Notes under the pieces: model-generated
Told to the model about the DNA's origin: nothing
Seen by the model: only the letters and a program-made list of their open reading frames with translations
Database searches by the model: none
In this document: positions 53,288 to 62,940 of the stretch, piece by piece
Layout: each line of letters starts with the position of its first letter
Numbering within the stretch: the stretch's first letter is position 1
NCBI GenBank assembly: GCA_963833505.1
Contig: CAWHYG010000007.1
Location: 1,364,001-1,428,000, forward strand
From: CAWHYG01 sp963833505
GTDB taxonomy: Bacteria; Eisenbacteria; RBG-16-71-46; CAIMUX01
Reading direction: 5' to 3'
DNA length: 64,000 bases
Position numbers and translations under genes: made by a program

Positions 53288-53860
53288 TCAAATCCGTCCG
53301 GCCCATCGATAGAGGCGCCAGGAAATCCACAGCTCGGCCGGCAGGACAGCCAGAAAGATCCCAAGGAGCGCGGCCGGATTCCCGGTCATCAGCAGGACCG
53401 GATTCCAGATCGAGTGGAGGGACAGGCCGACCCTCGCCAGAACCGGCGGAAGGCCCGGCGAGCGGAACACCGCCTCAGCCACCGCTCCAACGCCCGACGC
53501 GACGCGCCCGGCCAGATTCCACCAAGCCGGGAAACGCCAGGCCAGGATCGCCGCCAGGGCGAACGCGCAGGCCACGGCGGGATCGGCCGCTGCGCGCAGC
53601 CACCAGGACAATGCCGGAAACAGGGTCACCGGGCGGAACGGACCGGCGGTCGCAGTCGCGCGCACACGGCGCATGACCTCCGCGGTGAAGTCCACGGGCG
53701 CCGTGACCTCTCTGGGCGCCCGGAACGCCGCCTCGATCTCGAAAGCCGAATGAAGCGAGCGGGCGCAACTCGGACATTCCGCCGCGTGGGCTTCCATCGC
53801 GGCGGAGATTCCCTCCGGCCGTCCTTCATCCAGCCAGAGCCTGAACTCTGAGCAACTCAT
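53288..53860 (-). CDS. Anti-sigma factor with zinc-finger domain
   Basis: A 190-residue membrane anti-sigma factor. The cytoplasmic zf-HC2 domain has the HAAECPSC zinc motif (HxxxCxxC, about residues 28-35) that clamps ECF sigma factors. Two to three hydrophobic segments follow (ACAFALAAILAWRFPAW, LLMTGNPAALLGIFLAVLP). The start overlaps the sigma factor stop by ATGA, the classic sigma/anti-sigma arrangement. The signal sensed is unknown. Confidence 0.87.
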   Translation of the reverse strand: MSCSEFRLWLDEGRPEGISAAMEAHAAECPSCARSLHSAFEIEAAFRAPREVTAPVDFTAEVMRRVRATATAGPFRPVTLFPALSWWLRAAADPAVACAFALAAILAWRFPAWWNLAGRVASGVGAVAEAVFRSPGLPPVLARVGLSLHSIWNPVLLMTGNPAALLGIFLAVLPAELWISWRLYRWAGRI

Positions 53861-54492
53861 CGACGACCTTCCCCGCGTTCCCACGCGGCCCGCAGCTCGG
53901 CTCGCGCCCGCCGGAGGTGCGTCTTCACCGTATTCTCCGGCCGGCCCAGGATCTCCGCGATCTCCTTCACCGAACGGTTCTCGACATAGTACAAAGCGAG
54001 CGCCGCCTTCCGCGAGGGATCCAGCCCGGCCATCAGCCGATCCAGCCGCAGAACGAGAGCGGCGTCCCGCTCCACGCCCGGCGCCGCCGGTTCGGGGCCA
54101 TCCGCCGGCGCAGTCTCATGGCGACGGCGTGCCCCGAGCGCGGCCGCCCGATCCAGCGCCTTCCGGACCACGATCCGATGCAGCCAGGTGCCGAAGGCGG
54201 AGTCGCCGCGAAACGCAGGAAGGGCGAGCCAGGCTCGCACGAAGGCCTCCTGCGCGACGTCCCGGGCGTCCTCCGGAGACCGCGTGATGCGGAGCGCCAG
54301 CCGGTAGGCCCGGTCCCCATGTCGGTTCACCAGCATCTCGAAGGCCCCTTCGTCCCGGCGTCGAGCCCGTTCGACCAGATCCCGCTCCGCCTCGGCCGGC
54401 GGTTCCGCCTCCACAGAAAGACCGTTGCGGCTCTGATCCGGCCCCGCGAGCGGTACCGCGTCTGATCCGGTCGCGCCGGCAGGCTCATCCAT
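53857..54492 (-). CDS. ECF-family RNA polymerase sigma factor
   Basis: About 211 residues. Region 2: RDEGAFEMLVNRHGDRAYRL, ITRSPEDARDVAQEAFVRAW and FGTWLHRIVVRKALDR. Region 4: AALALYYVENRSVKEIAEIL and ENTVKTHLRRARAEL, which recognises the -35 element. A Pro/Ala linker separates them. Residues 1-35 before region 2 are low complexity. ATG 54492 is the first ATG; the frame is open further upstream through tandem repeats (TTG at 54624 possible). Coupled to the anti-sigma gene, probably autoregulated. Confidence 0.88.
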   Translation of the reverse strand: MDEPAGATGSDAVPLAGPDQSRNGLSVEAEPPAEAERDLVERARRRDEGAFEMLVNRHGDRAYRLALRITRSPEDARDVAQEAFVRAWLALPAFRGDSAFGTWLHRIVVRKALDRAAALGARRRHETAPADGPEPAAPGVERDAALVLRLDRLMAGLDPSRKAALALYYVENRSVKEIAEILGRPENTVKTHLRRARAELRAAWERGEGRR

Positions 54493-54589
54493 CGACCGGT
54501 TGGACGGTTCGGCAGGGTTCGGAGGTTTCACCGGAGTTCTCCGCCGGGCGGCTTTCTCCCCCGGGCGCCGCTCGGGATCGAGGACGAGT

Positions 54590-54768
54590 TTCTTGAAACC
54601 CGGCGCCGGTTGTCGCCCGTCCAAGACGGCGACTGTCCGGAAACGTGCGCCGGTCCCGGACCGTCCGAGAAGACAGCTTTCTTGAAACCCGCTGCCGGTC
54701 CCGGACAGTCCAAGAGGACAGATTCTGTAGAACCCGGCGATCGTCCCGGCCGGTCCGAGAAAGCAGCG
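54590..54768. repeat. 44-45 bp tandem repeat upstream of the sigma gene
   Basis: Four imperfect units beginning TTCTTGAAACCCG or close variants start near 54590, 54634, 54679 and 54723. They fill most of the gap to the divergent membrane-protein gene, including its promoter region. Confidence 0.7.
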
Positions 54769-54827
54769 AGAACCGGCCGGAGGCCGCAGGACGGATCCGG
54801 CTCTTCACCCCTTGAAAGGAGGCCCTC

Positions 54828-55298
54828 GTGCTCAACATCGATTCGGGAGAACTCGTTCCGGTCATGATCTTCGCGATCCCCATCGTCGCCATCATCGGTG
54901 GCATCACTCTCGCCATCGTGCGGTCGACCGGCCAGCAGCGCCTGATCGAGCTGGCCCAGCGCGAACGCATCGCGGCGATCGAGAAGGGAGTCGACCCGAG
55001 CAAGCTCCCTCCCTTGCCGATCCTTTCGGGTCATGACGACGTCACGGGCCTCTACCTCTCGCCCCGCCAGGCCGCCTTGCGGCGGGCGCAGGGCCTGCTT
55101 ATCGGGGGACTGGTCACGGTCGCGGTTGCCATCGGCCTCGGCCTCATGCTCGCCCTGCTCTCCGACCAGGGCGATCGAGCCTGGCCGGTCAGCCTCATCC
55201 CCGGTCTGGTCGGGGTCGCGTTGCTCGTCAGCTCGTTCATCGTCCGGGCCAGCGCTCCCGAGGAGACGACCGTCTCCCATCCGCCCTATGGACAATGA
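54828..55298 (+). CDS. Small membrane protein (DUF6249-like)
   Basis: A 156-residue protein with three or four hydrophobic segments: LVPVMIFAIPIVAIIGGITL (residues 9-28), LIGGLVTVAVAIGLGLMLAL and LIPGLVGVALLVSSFIV. A cytoplasmic loop includes RERIAAIEKGVDPSKLPPLP, typical of the DUF6249 family often found divergent from, or next to, ECF sigma/anti-sigma pairs. GTG 54828 follows GAAAGGAGG. Role unknown; a target or sensor of the adjacent sigma system is a reasonable guess. Confidence 0.8.
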   Translation: MLNIDSGELVPVMIFAIPIVAIIGGITLAIVRSTGQQRLIELAQRERIAAIEKGVDPSKLPPLPILSGHDDVTGLYLSPRQAALRRAQGLLIGGLVTVAVAIGLGLMLALLSDQGDRAWPVSLIPGLVGVALLVSSFIVRASAPEETTVSHPPYGQ

Positions 55299-55383
55299 TC
55301 GCGACCGGCCGGCCGTGCCCGGCGCCGCTCCATGCCGCCATGCGCTCGATCCGGCGCGAGCGCATGGCCTCGCCGTGGATTCT

Positions 55384-56466
<1,083 letters not shown>

Positions 56467-56494
56467 GGCCGATTCCCCGCTGGTCCGCGCCGGA

Positions 56495-57370
56495 TCATGC
56501 GCCGCCTTCGATCGCGGTGGCCCGCCGGGCCGTCCGGATCTGGCTTCTCGTCCAGCGCTCCACCACCTTCTTGGCGATCAGCGTGGCCACGGCGAGCAGG
56601 GTGAGAAGCGAAGCCACCGCGAAGGCTCCGGCGAAATCGTATTCGTTGTACAGAATCTCCACCTGCAGCGGCAGCGTGTTCGTGCGCCCCCGGATGTGCC
56701 CCGACACCACGGAGACGGCTCCGAACTCGCCCATGGCCCGCGCGTTCAGCAGGATGACGCCGTAGAGCAGGCCCCAGCGGATGTTCGGAAGCGCCACCCT
56801 CCGGAACATCTGCCAGCCGCTCGCGCCCAACGAGAGCGCGGCTTCTTCCTCTTCCCTGCCCTGGGCTTCCAGGATCGGGATCAGCTCGCGGGCGACGTAC
56901 GGAAAGGTGACGAAGAGCGTGGCCAGGATGATCCCGGGCCGGGCGAAGATGATCCTGATCCCGTGGTCGCCCAGCCAGGGGCCGAACCAGCCATGGGCGC
57001 CGAAAAGGAGCACAAAGATCAGGCCGGCCACGACCGGCGAGGCCGTGAAGGGCAGATCGATCAGCGCGACCAGAAAGCTCCTTCCGGGAAATCGGAAGCG
57101 GGCGATGGCCCAGGCCGCGGCGATCCCGAAGGCCAGGTTGAGGGGCACGACGAACGCCACCACGATCAGGGTCAGCCTCAGGGCCGAGAGCGTCTCCGGC
57201 TCACGCACCGCCTTGAGATAATGCGCCAGGCCCTTCTCGAAGGCCTGCGAGAAGACCACGCCCAGCGGAACGAGCAGGAACAGGGCGAGAAAGGCCAGCG
57301 CAACGGCGATGAGAAGGATCCGGACCGCCGCCGGCTCATGGGCCGGGGTTGGGACCGCACGCCCGCTCAT
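56495..57370 (-). CDS. cysW: Sulfate ABC transporter permease CysW
   Basis: A 291-residue inner-membrane permease with about six helices and the ABC-coupling EAA loop AALSLGASGWQMFRRVALPN. ARAMGEFGAVSVVSGHIRG matches CysW. It pairs with CysT to form the channel. The start overlaps cysT's stop by ATGA, showing tight coupling. Confidence 0.92.
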   Translation of the reverse strand: MSGRAVPTPAHEPAAVRILLIAVALAFLALFLLVPLGVVFSQAFEKGLAHYLKAVREPETLSALRLTLIVVAFVVPLNLAFGIAAAWAIARFRFPGRSFLVALIDLPFTASPVVAGLIFVLLFGAHGWFGPWLGDHGIRIIFARPGIILATLFVTFPYVARELIPILEAQGREEEEAALSLGASGWQMFRRVALPNIRWGLLYGVILLNARAMGEFGAVSVVSGHIRGRTNTLPLQVEILYNEYDFAGAFAVASLLTLLAVATLIAKKVVERWTRSQIRTARRATAIEGGA

Positions 57371-58206
57371 GCGCGCGCCCCCCGCTGGCGGCGATCCCAC
57401 CGCTGGAAGTGGTTGATGGCGAGAAGCAGCATGAACGACGTCAAGAGCATGACCAGCGCCACCGCGGTGGCTCCGGCATAGTCGTACTGCTCGAGCTTGG
57501 TCATGATGAGCAGGGGCGTGATCTCCGTCCGCATGGGCATGTTCCCCGAGATGAAGACCACGGACCCGTACTCCCCGAGCGCCCGAGCCACCGCCAGGGA
57601 GAACCCGGTCAGAAGCGCCGGCCAGAGCGCCGGGAAGATGACGCGAAGAAAGGTCGTGGGAAGGTCCGCTCCCAGAGTGAGCGCGGCCTCCTCGACCTCG
57701 CGATCCAGATCCTCCAGCACGGGCTGGACGGTGCGGACGACGAAAGGAAGGCCGATGAAGGTCAGGGCGATCACCACGCCGAGAGGCGTGAAGACCGCCC
57801 GGATGCCCAGGCGCTCGAGGACGCGGCCGACCGGCCCGCTTCCCGCATAGGCGGTGGTCAAGGCGATCCCGGCGACGGCGGTAGGCAGCGCGAAGGGAAG
57901 ATCGACCAGCGCATCCACCACCCGGCGTCCGGGGAAGGAGTACCGCACCAGCACCCAGGCCACGAGTAGGCCGAACACGGCGTTGATCACACCTCCGATG
58001 AGGGCCGCGCCGAAACTCAGGCGATACGAGGCCAGGGCGCGCGGAGCGAGCACCGTGCGCCAGAACTGGTCCCACCCGAGCCCGGCCGACCGCAGGAACA
58101 GCCCCGAGAGCGGGAGCAGCACCAGGAGGCTCAGGTAAAGCAAGGTGAAGCCGAGCGCAGGCCCGAATCCGGGCAGGATGCTGCGCTCGGCGAAGCGGAT
58201 CCTCAT
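57367..58206 (-). CDS. cysT: Sulfate ABC transporter permease CysT
   Basis: A 279-residue permease with six membrane helices and EAA loop AALTLGADLPTTFLRVIFPA. ARALGEYGSVVFISGNMPM is the CysT counterpart of the CysW motif. ATGA overlaps join it to the binding-protein gene upstream and to cysW downstream. Confidence 0.92.
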   Translation of the reverse strand: MRIRFAERSILPGFGPALGFTLLYLSLLVLLPLSGLFLRSAGLGWDQFWRTVLAPRALASYRLSFGAALIGGVINAVFGLLVAWVLVRYSFPGRRVVDALVDLPFALPTAVAGIALTTAYAGSGPVGRVLERLGIRAVFTPLGVVIALTFIGLPFVVRTVQPVLEDLDREVEEAALTLGADLPTTFLRVIFPALWPALLTGFSLAVARALGEYGSVVFISGNMPMRTEITPLLIMTKLEQYDYAGATAVALVMLLTSFMLLLAINHFQRWDRRQRGARA

Positions 58207-59219
58207 TTCCCAGGCTGATAGATCTGGTCGAAGAGCCCTCCGTCGGCGAAGTGCGTCTTCTGCGCCTTGGCCCAGCCTCCGAAGGTGTCATCGATGGTAA
58301 AGAGCTTCACCTCGGGGAATTGCGCCTTGTATTTGTCGGCGACGTCCTTCATCCGGGGCCGGAAGTAGTGCTTCGCGGCGATCTCCTGGCCCTCCGGCGA
58401 GTAGAGGAACTCCAGATACTGGCGGGCCACCGGCAGCACGCCGTGCTTCTCCGCGTTCTTCTGCACCACGGCCACGGGCGGCTCGGCCAGGATGGAAACG
58501 GACGGCATGACGATCTCGAACTTGTCCGGCCCGAGCTCTTTCACCGCCAGGAGGGCTTCGTTCTCCCAAGCCAGGAGCACGTCGCCGATTCCGCGCTGGA
58601 CGAACGTGTTGGTGGCGCCGCGCGCTCCGGTGTCCATGACCGGGACGTTCTTGAAGAGCCGCGTCACGAAGTCCTGCGCGTCCTGGTCGGTCCCGCCCTT
58701 CTTGAGGATGTAGCCCCACGCCGCCAGGTAGTTCCAGCGGGCGCCGCCGGAGGTCTTCGGATTCGGCGTGATGACCGACACGCCGGGACGAGCGAGATCG
58801 TCCCAGTCCAGGATCTTCTTGGGGTTCCCCTTCCGCACGAGGAACACGATGGTCGAGGTGTAGGGGCAGCTGTTGTCGGGAAGCTGGGTCTGCCAGTTCG
58901 CGGGCAGAAGCGACGCCTTCGCCGCGATCGCGTCGATGTCGTAGGCGAGGGCCAGCGTCACCACGTCCGCTTCGAGGCCGTCGATCACGGAGCGGGCCTG
59001 CGCCCCGGAGCCGCCGTGGGACTGGCTGACGGTCAGGACGTCGCCGGTCTTGGCCTGGTACTCCTTGGCGAAGGCCGCGTTGACGTCCTGGTAGAACTCC
59101 CGGGTGGGATCATAGGAAACGTTGAGCAGCTTGACCTCCGCCGCCATTGCGGTCGCGGCTGCAAGGATCAGGATCGAAACCAGCAGGAAGATCGTCCCCT
59201 TCTGACCGATGGCGTACAC
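58203..59219 (-). CDS. sbp: Periplasmic sulfate-binding protein
   Basis: A 338-residue binding protein that delivers sulfate to CysTWA. Signal peptide residues 1-26 (FLLVSILILAAATAMAA). Family motifs: LLNVSYDPTREFYQDVNAAF, SHGGSGAQARSVIDGLEADV, PNPKTSGGARWNYLAAWGY and RGIGDVLLAWENEALLA. GTG 59219 with GGAG 7 bases upstream is preferred to a longer frame because the signal peptide begins there. First transporter gene after the Rrf2 regulator. Confidence 0.93.
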   Translation of the reverse strand: MYAIGQKGTIFLLVSILILAAATAMAAEVKLLNVSYDPTREFYQDVNAAFAKEYQAKTGDVLTVSQSHGGSGAQARSVIDGLEADVVTLALAYDIDAIAAKASLLPANWQTQLPDNSCPYTSTIVFLVRKGNPKKILDWDDLARPGVSVITPNPKTSGGARWNYLAAWGYILKKGGTDQDAQDFVTRLFKNVPVMDTGARGATNTFVQRGIGDVLLAWENEALLAVKELGPDKFEIVMPSVSILAEPPVAVVQKNAEKHGVLPVARQYLEFLYSPEGQEIAAKHYFRPRMKDVADKYKAQFPEVKLFTIDDTFGGWAKAQKTHFADGGLFDQIYQPGK

Positions 59220-59292
59220 GCGTCGCTCCTCTCTGCGGGTCTCCCCGCCGCAGGCGGTGGCAGGATGTCGTCCCGCCGGCCGCCGTGTCAAT

Positions 59293-59727
59293 TCAGGCCC
59301 TTTGCGCCCGGCTCACGCGCCGGAGCACGTCGGCCAGGGTGGTGTTGTCGAGGATCTTGGAAGTGGCGTCTCGAACGTCTTTCATGACGAGGCGGATGCC
59401 GCAGGTCCGCTCGTCTTCGCACTCGTCGCACTTTCGGTAGGCGGTCAGGCTGGCGCAAGGGATGAGGGCGAGCGGGCCGTCCATCAGCCGGATCACCTCT
59501 CCGAGCGAGATGGAATCGGGCGGGCGGGCCAGCCGGTAGCCGCCGCCTCTTCCCTTCCGGCTGTGGAGAAGCCCGCGGTTCTTCAGGGAGAGCAGGATCC
59601 CCTCGAGGAACTTCCTCGGAATGGCCCCGCGCTCGGCCACGTCGGCGATCAGCACGGGATCATCGGGATACTCCGCCGCCAGGACGAGAAGCGCCTTGAC
59701 CGCGTACTTGGCTCTCTGCGTCAGCAA
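59293..59727 (-). CDS. Rrf2-family transcriptional regulator
   Basis: A 144-residue winged-helix regulator (MLTQRAKYAVKALLVLA, then RKFLEGILLSLKNRGLLHSR and GRGGGYRLARPPDSI). Four cysteines in LIPCASLTAYRKCDEC and ERTCGI resemble the iron-sulfur ligands of IscR/NsrR-type members. Leading the sulfate-uptake operon, it is probably a CymR/IscR-like regulator of sulfur acquisition. TTG 59727 is chosen because AGGGAG precedes it and the Rrf2 domain begins exactly there. Confidence 0.88.
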   Translation of the reverse strand: MLTQRAKYAVKALLVLAAEYPDDPVLIADVAERGAIPRKFLEGILLSLKNRGLLHSRKGRGGGYRLARPPDSISLGEVIRLMDGPLALIPCASLTAYRKCDECEDERTCGIRLVMKDVRDATSKILDNTTLADVLRRVSRAQRA

Positions 59728-59836
59728 TCCGGCTCCCTTCACTCTGACCGGCCGCCGGCTCTCTCGGGAGCCGGGGGCCGCGGCATCGTCCGGGTCGCGG
59801 GGCTCCGATCCCAAGGATCGGCAATTACCCACTCAC

Positions 59837-59853
59837 TCTACAGACATAGTAGA
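59837..59853. promoter_or_regulatory. Candidate operator of the Rrf2/sulfate operon
   Basis: TCTAC, seven bases, GTAGA: a perfect inverted repeat about 110 bases upstream of the Rrf2 start, in a locally AT-rich patch (AGATTTTACC). Its size suits an Rrf2 dimer, but it does not match a known consensus closely. Confidence 0.35.
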
Positions 59854-60017
59854 TTTTACCACGGTTCTCAGCGTTCGTAAAGCCTTCGCTGAAATCCGGT
59901 CCCGGGCCGGACCTCGCCCATCCGACGGCGGATCCGCCACGCAAGCCGGCGATCGTCAAATGCTCTAACCCGCCGTCAGACACCGTATTGCCTGCGTTGA
60001 TTCCGGCGAGTTCCAGG

Positions 60018-60186
60018 CCATTGAGGGCCTCGCACGGACCCGGTTTTTTGTCTGGCCCGGACGGGCCAGGGTCTCTGCGTGCCGGCCAGGGTTCTTGCCC
60101 GTCGGACGGCCCAGATTTCTTGCCTGCCCGGACGCGCGAGGCTTTCGCGTGCGCAGAACGGGCCGCGGTCTCTGCGTGTGCCCCGG
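60018..60186 (+). repeat. Degenerate 21-26 bp repeat upstream of mqnC
   Basis: About six loose copies of GGCCAGGGTTCTTGCCCG-like units occupy the leader before mqnC. Between 59854 and 60320 no gene is supported. Confidence 0.45.
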
Positions 60187-60320
60187 AACCGCGTCTCTCT
60201 GTCGCCCACGCCCTGGGCGCGAACCGTTTCGTGACCGTGGGCTGTGCCGGCAGCGTCTCAGGCGCTAGACTCCGGAGTTGTCTTGCGAGGCGCGCAAGCG
60301 CGGAACCAGGAGGATCGAGA

Positions 60321-61424
60321 TTGGCCACCGCGTCGCTTCTTGAAGAGATCAGCCGGAAGATTGCGTCGCAAACCCGGCTCACGAAGACCGAAGGGCTGGA
60401 GATTCTGGAGAGCGCTCCGCTCTCCGAGATCGGCGCGCTGGCGGCCGAAGTGCGGAACCGCCTCAATCCGCCGGGGGAAGTCACCTATGTGATCGACTCC
60501 AATCCGAACTACACGAACGTCTGCGTGACCGACTGCGCCTTCTGCGCCTTCTACCGCAAGCCGGGCCAGGCCGGCGCCTACACTCTTTCGGTCGACGAGG
60601 TCATGCAGAAGATCGCGGCCGCCGCCGGCCAGGGGGCCACCACCGTCCTGCTTCAGGGAGGCCACAACCCCGAGCTCCCTTTCGACTACTATCTCGAGCT
60701 GGTCCGGGAGTGCCGGCGTCGTTACCCCGGAATCACCCCGCATTTCTACACCGCGTCCGAAGTGGAGCAGATGTCCCGGGTCTCGGGGCTCGCCACCGCT
60801 GAGGTCCTGGCCCGGCTCTTCCAGGCGGGCCAGAGGACTCTGCCCGGCGGCGGGGCAGAGATCCTCTCCGATCGCGTGCGACGCCGGATTTCCGCCAAGA
60901 AGGGCCCCGCCTCGGCCTGGCTCAACGTCATGCGCGAAGCCCATCGGGTCGGCCTGCGCTCGACTGCGACCATGATGTACGGACACGTCGAGACCGATGA
61001 CGACATTCTCGATCATCTCGACTCGATCCGCGCCCTTCAGGACGAAACCGGAGGATTCACCGCGTTCGTCCCCTGGTCCTACAAACCGGGAAACACTCCC
61101 ATGCAGGCCAGTCTCCAAGCCAGAGGCTTCCGTCCGGCGGGAGCGGCCCGCTACCTGCGTCTCCTCGCGTTGGCCCGCCTCTATCTCGACAACTTCGCCC
61201 ACATCCAGGCCTCTTGGTTCGGCGAGGGGAAAAAGGCCGGACAGGCCGCTCTGCATTTCGGCGCGGATGATTTCGGCGGCACCTTGATCGAGGAAAACGT
61301 CCATCTCGCCACCGGCCACGATCTGCGGACCACGGTCGAGGAGACGCGCGCCCTGATCACCGAGGCCGGCTTCTCGCCGGTGCAACGCACCACGCTCTAC
61401 GAGCGCCTGCCGGCCGCCGGATAA
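60321..61424 (+). CDS. mqnC: Cyclic dehypoxanthinyl futalosine synthase MqnC
   Basis: A 367-residue radical-SAM enzyme that cyclises dehypoxanthinyl futalosine in menaquinone synthesis. Signatures: NPNYTNVCVTDCAFCAFYRK (cluster CxxxCxxC), GATTVLLQGGHNPELPFDYY, TLPGGGAEILSDRVRRRIS, MMYGHVETDDDILDHLDSI and FVPWSYKPGNTPMQ. This separates it from MqnE at 51 kb. TTG 60321 has GGAGG 8 bases upstream and agrees with the family's N-terminus. Confidence 0.93.
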   Translation: MATASLLEEISRKIASQTRLTKTEGLEILESAPLSEIGALAAEVRNRLNPPGEVTYVIDSNPNYTNVCVTDCAFCAFYRKPGQAGAYTLSVDEVMQKIAAAAGQGATTVLLQGGHNPELPFDYYLELVRECRRRYPGITPHFYTASEVEQMSRVSGLATAEVLARLFQAGQRTLPGGGAEILSDRVRRRISAKKGPASAWLNVMREAHRVGLRSTATMMYGHVETDDDILDHLDSIRALQDETGGFTAFVPWSYKPGNTPMQASLQARGFRPAGAARYLRLLALARLYLDNFAHIQASWFGEGKKAGQAALHFGADDFGGTLIEENVHLATGHDLRTTVEETRALITEAGFSPVQRTTLYERLPAAG

Positions 61425-61614
61425 CCGGCGCATCGAGAGCGACGCCGCGCAGCACCGGACAGCCGATTCCGGCGAGGATGCGCAGCCGGCGTCGTTCGCT
61501 CCGCCCGACCGGTCCCTCTGCGCCATCCGGGACGATCCTGCGCTTTCCTGCCGTCGATGGCCGGCGCTGAAAGGCTCCCGCGGCCAGCAGTACGCCCTGA
61601 CCACCGAAAGCGGA

Positions 61615-62028
61615 ATGTACAGCGGCCAGAAGTTCGACTCGTATCTCTGGAACTCCGACGGCACGAACCCGACCAGCGTCGTCAACGTGGACACGGGCTT
61701 GAGCCTCGGCTCACCTCCAGGGATCTGGCCGTCGATGACGCTTCACGACATCAACACGACGGACGAGCCGGTCACCGGCAACTTCTTCGTGGGTTACTGG
61801 GGTGAGTGGCCGGACCTGATCGCCGGCTGGTTCATCGGCGCCGACCTGGATGGCTTCGGCGGCATGCCGCGCACGAACATCGCCCCCGGGATCGGCTATC
61901 CGACGGGCTGGAACAACGTCTCCGTGGTCTGGGGTCCGACCCAGGCCATCGGGATCGGCGCCTACGTCATGACCGGACCCGTTCCGGTCGAGACCCGGAC
62001 GTGGGGCCAGATCAAGAACCTCTACTAG
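61615..62028 (+). pseudogene. C-terminal remnant of a secreted beta-rich protein
   Basis: A 137-residue frame without signal peptide or ribosome site. Its sequence (FFVGYWGEWPDLIAGWFIGA, MTGPVPVETRTWGQIKNLY) looks like the final domain of a secreted protein. The same frame is open back to about 61430 but shows no start and runs against the end of mqnC. Most likely a 5'-truncated leftover; a short intact gene is less likely. Confidence 0.4.
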
Positions 62029-62069
62029 TTCAGGACAGGAGCGCCTGACGCACCCAGCAGGAGCGGCCA

Positions 62070-62098
62070 AGCCCCGGTTCCCCGCGGGAACCGGGGCT
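62070..62098. terminator. Strong hairpin
   Basis: A perfect 13-bp stem (AGCCCCGGTTCCC and complement) with the 3-base loop CGC, 42 bases after the remnant's stop. No T tract follows, so it may be a transcript end or processing site. Confidence 0.5.
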
Positions 62099-62184
62099 CG
62101 CGCGCGGGTGCCGCGAACGGCCGCGCTCCGGGGACGGATTGACAAGTCCCTGCGGTGCGCCGATCATGGCCTCGGAGGGCTTTT

Positions 62185-62553
62185 ATGGAACCACGGGAAC
62201 ACTCCAGCGGGCCGCCGCCGCGCGTTGCCGTCCTCTTCGCGTCCGACCGGATCGGGGTCGGCCCGGAAGAGCTCGGATCGATCCTCATCCGCTCTTTCAT
62301 CAAGACGTTGAAGGACGCCGAGCCCCGTCCCTGGCGGGCGATCTTCGTGAACTCGGGCGTCCAGCTCGTCCTCGAGGAGTCTCCCCTGCTCGACGACCTT
62401 CATGCTCTCGAAGCGGCCGGGATCGAGCTGCTCTCCTGCGGCACCTGCCTCGACTACTTCCACGCCAAGGAGCGCCTGCGCGCCGGCCGCGCGTCGAACA
62501 TGCAGGAGATCGTGTCCACGCTGGTCTCGGCCGATCGGGTGGTGCGCCCCTGA
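62185..62553 (+). CDS. YedF-like DsrE-fold selenium metabolism protein
   Basis: A 122-residue protein matching the C-terminal DsrE-like domain of YedF, a protein repeatedly linked to selenium use. Motifs: VAVLFASDRIGVGPEELGSI, LIRSFIKTLKDAE, FVNSGVQLVLEES and LLSCGTCLDYFH with Cys residues placed to carry sulfur or selenium. The usual N-terminal TusA-like domain is absent. ATG 62185 follows GGAGGG. It begins a three-gene unit with DUF3343 and a class V desulfurase-family gene. Confidence 0.85.
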   Translation: MEPREHSSGPPPRVAVLFASDRIGVGPEELGSILIRSFIKTLKDAEPRPWRAIFVNSGVQLVLEESPLLDDLHALEAAGIELLSCGTCLDYFHAKERLRAGRASNMQEIVSTLVSADRVVRP

Positions 62554-62807
62554 AGAACGGAACGGTCCGGATCGCCGTCTTCGCTTCCATTCATCACACG
62601 CTGGCGGCGGAACGCGCGTTCACGGAACGCGGTCTCTGGTGCGATCTGGTGCCGACTCCCAGGGAGCTGAGCTCCGACTGCGGCATGGCTCTCGAATTCC
62701 GCGCTTCGGATCGCGCGACCGCGGCGGAGATCCTTCAAGACCCGCGCCTGAGCGTTCAGGGAGTGTTTCAGACCGTTTCCGGACGATACGAGAAGGTGGA
62801 TCCGTGA
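62550..62807 (+). CDS. DUF3343 putative Se/S carrier protein
   Basis: An 85-residue DUF3343 protein: VRIAVFASIHHTLAAERAF, LVPTPRELSSDCGMALEF and YEKVDP. The Cys after SSD is the proposed chalcogen-carrying residue. No ATG, GTG or TTG lies in frame before the conserved start; the only workable initiator is CTG 62550, overlapping the upstream stop (CTGA). Coupled translation from CTG is therefore inferred. The gene neighbours YedF and a cysteine-desulfurase relative, as in other selenium-using bacteria. Confidence 0.78.
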   Translation: MKNGTVRIAVFASIHHTLAAERAFTERGLWCDLVPTPRELSSDCGMALEFRASDRATAAEILQDPRLSVQGVFQTVSGRYEKVDP

Positions 62808-62940
62808 AGCCCGGGAGGCATCCCCCGGAGCGTCCCGGAGCAGCCTCCACATCCGCCGGTCCGTTCCGGGTCGGACGGCCCGGGGCCGGACCGGGATGCG
62901 CGCCTCCGGTCACAACCGGCATGGAAGGACGGCCACCGAC

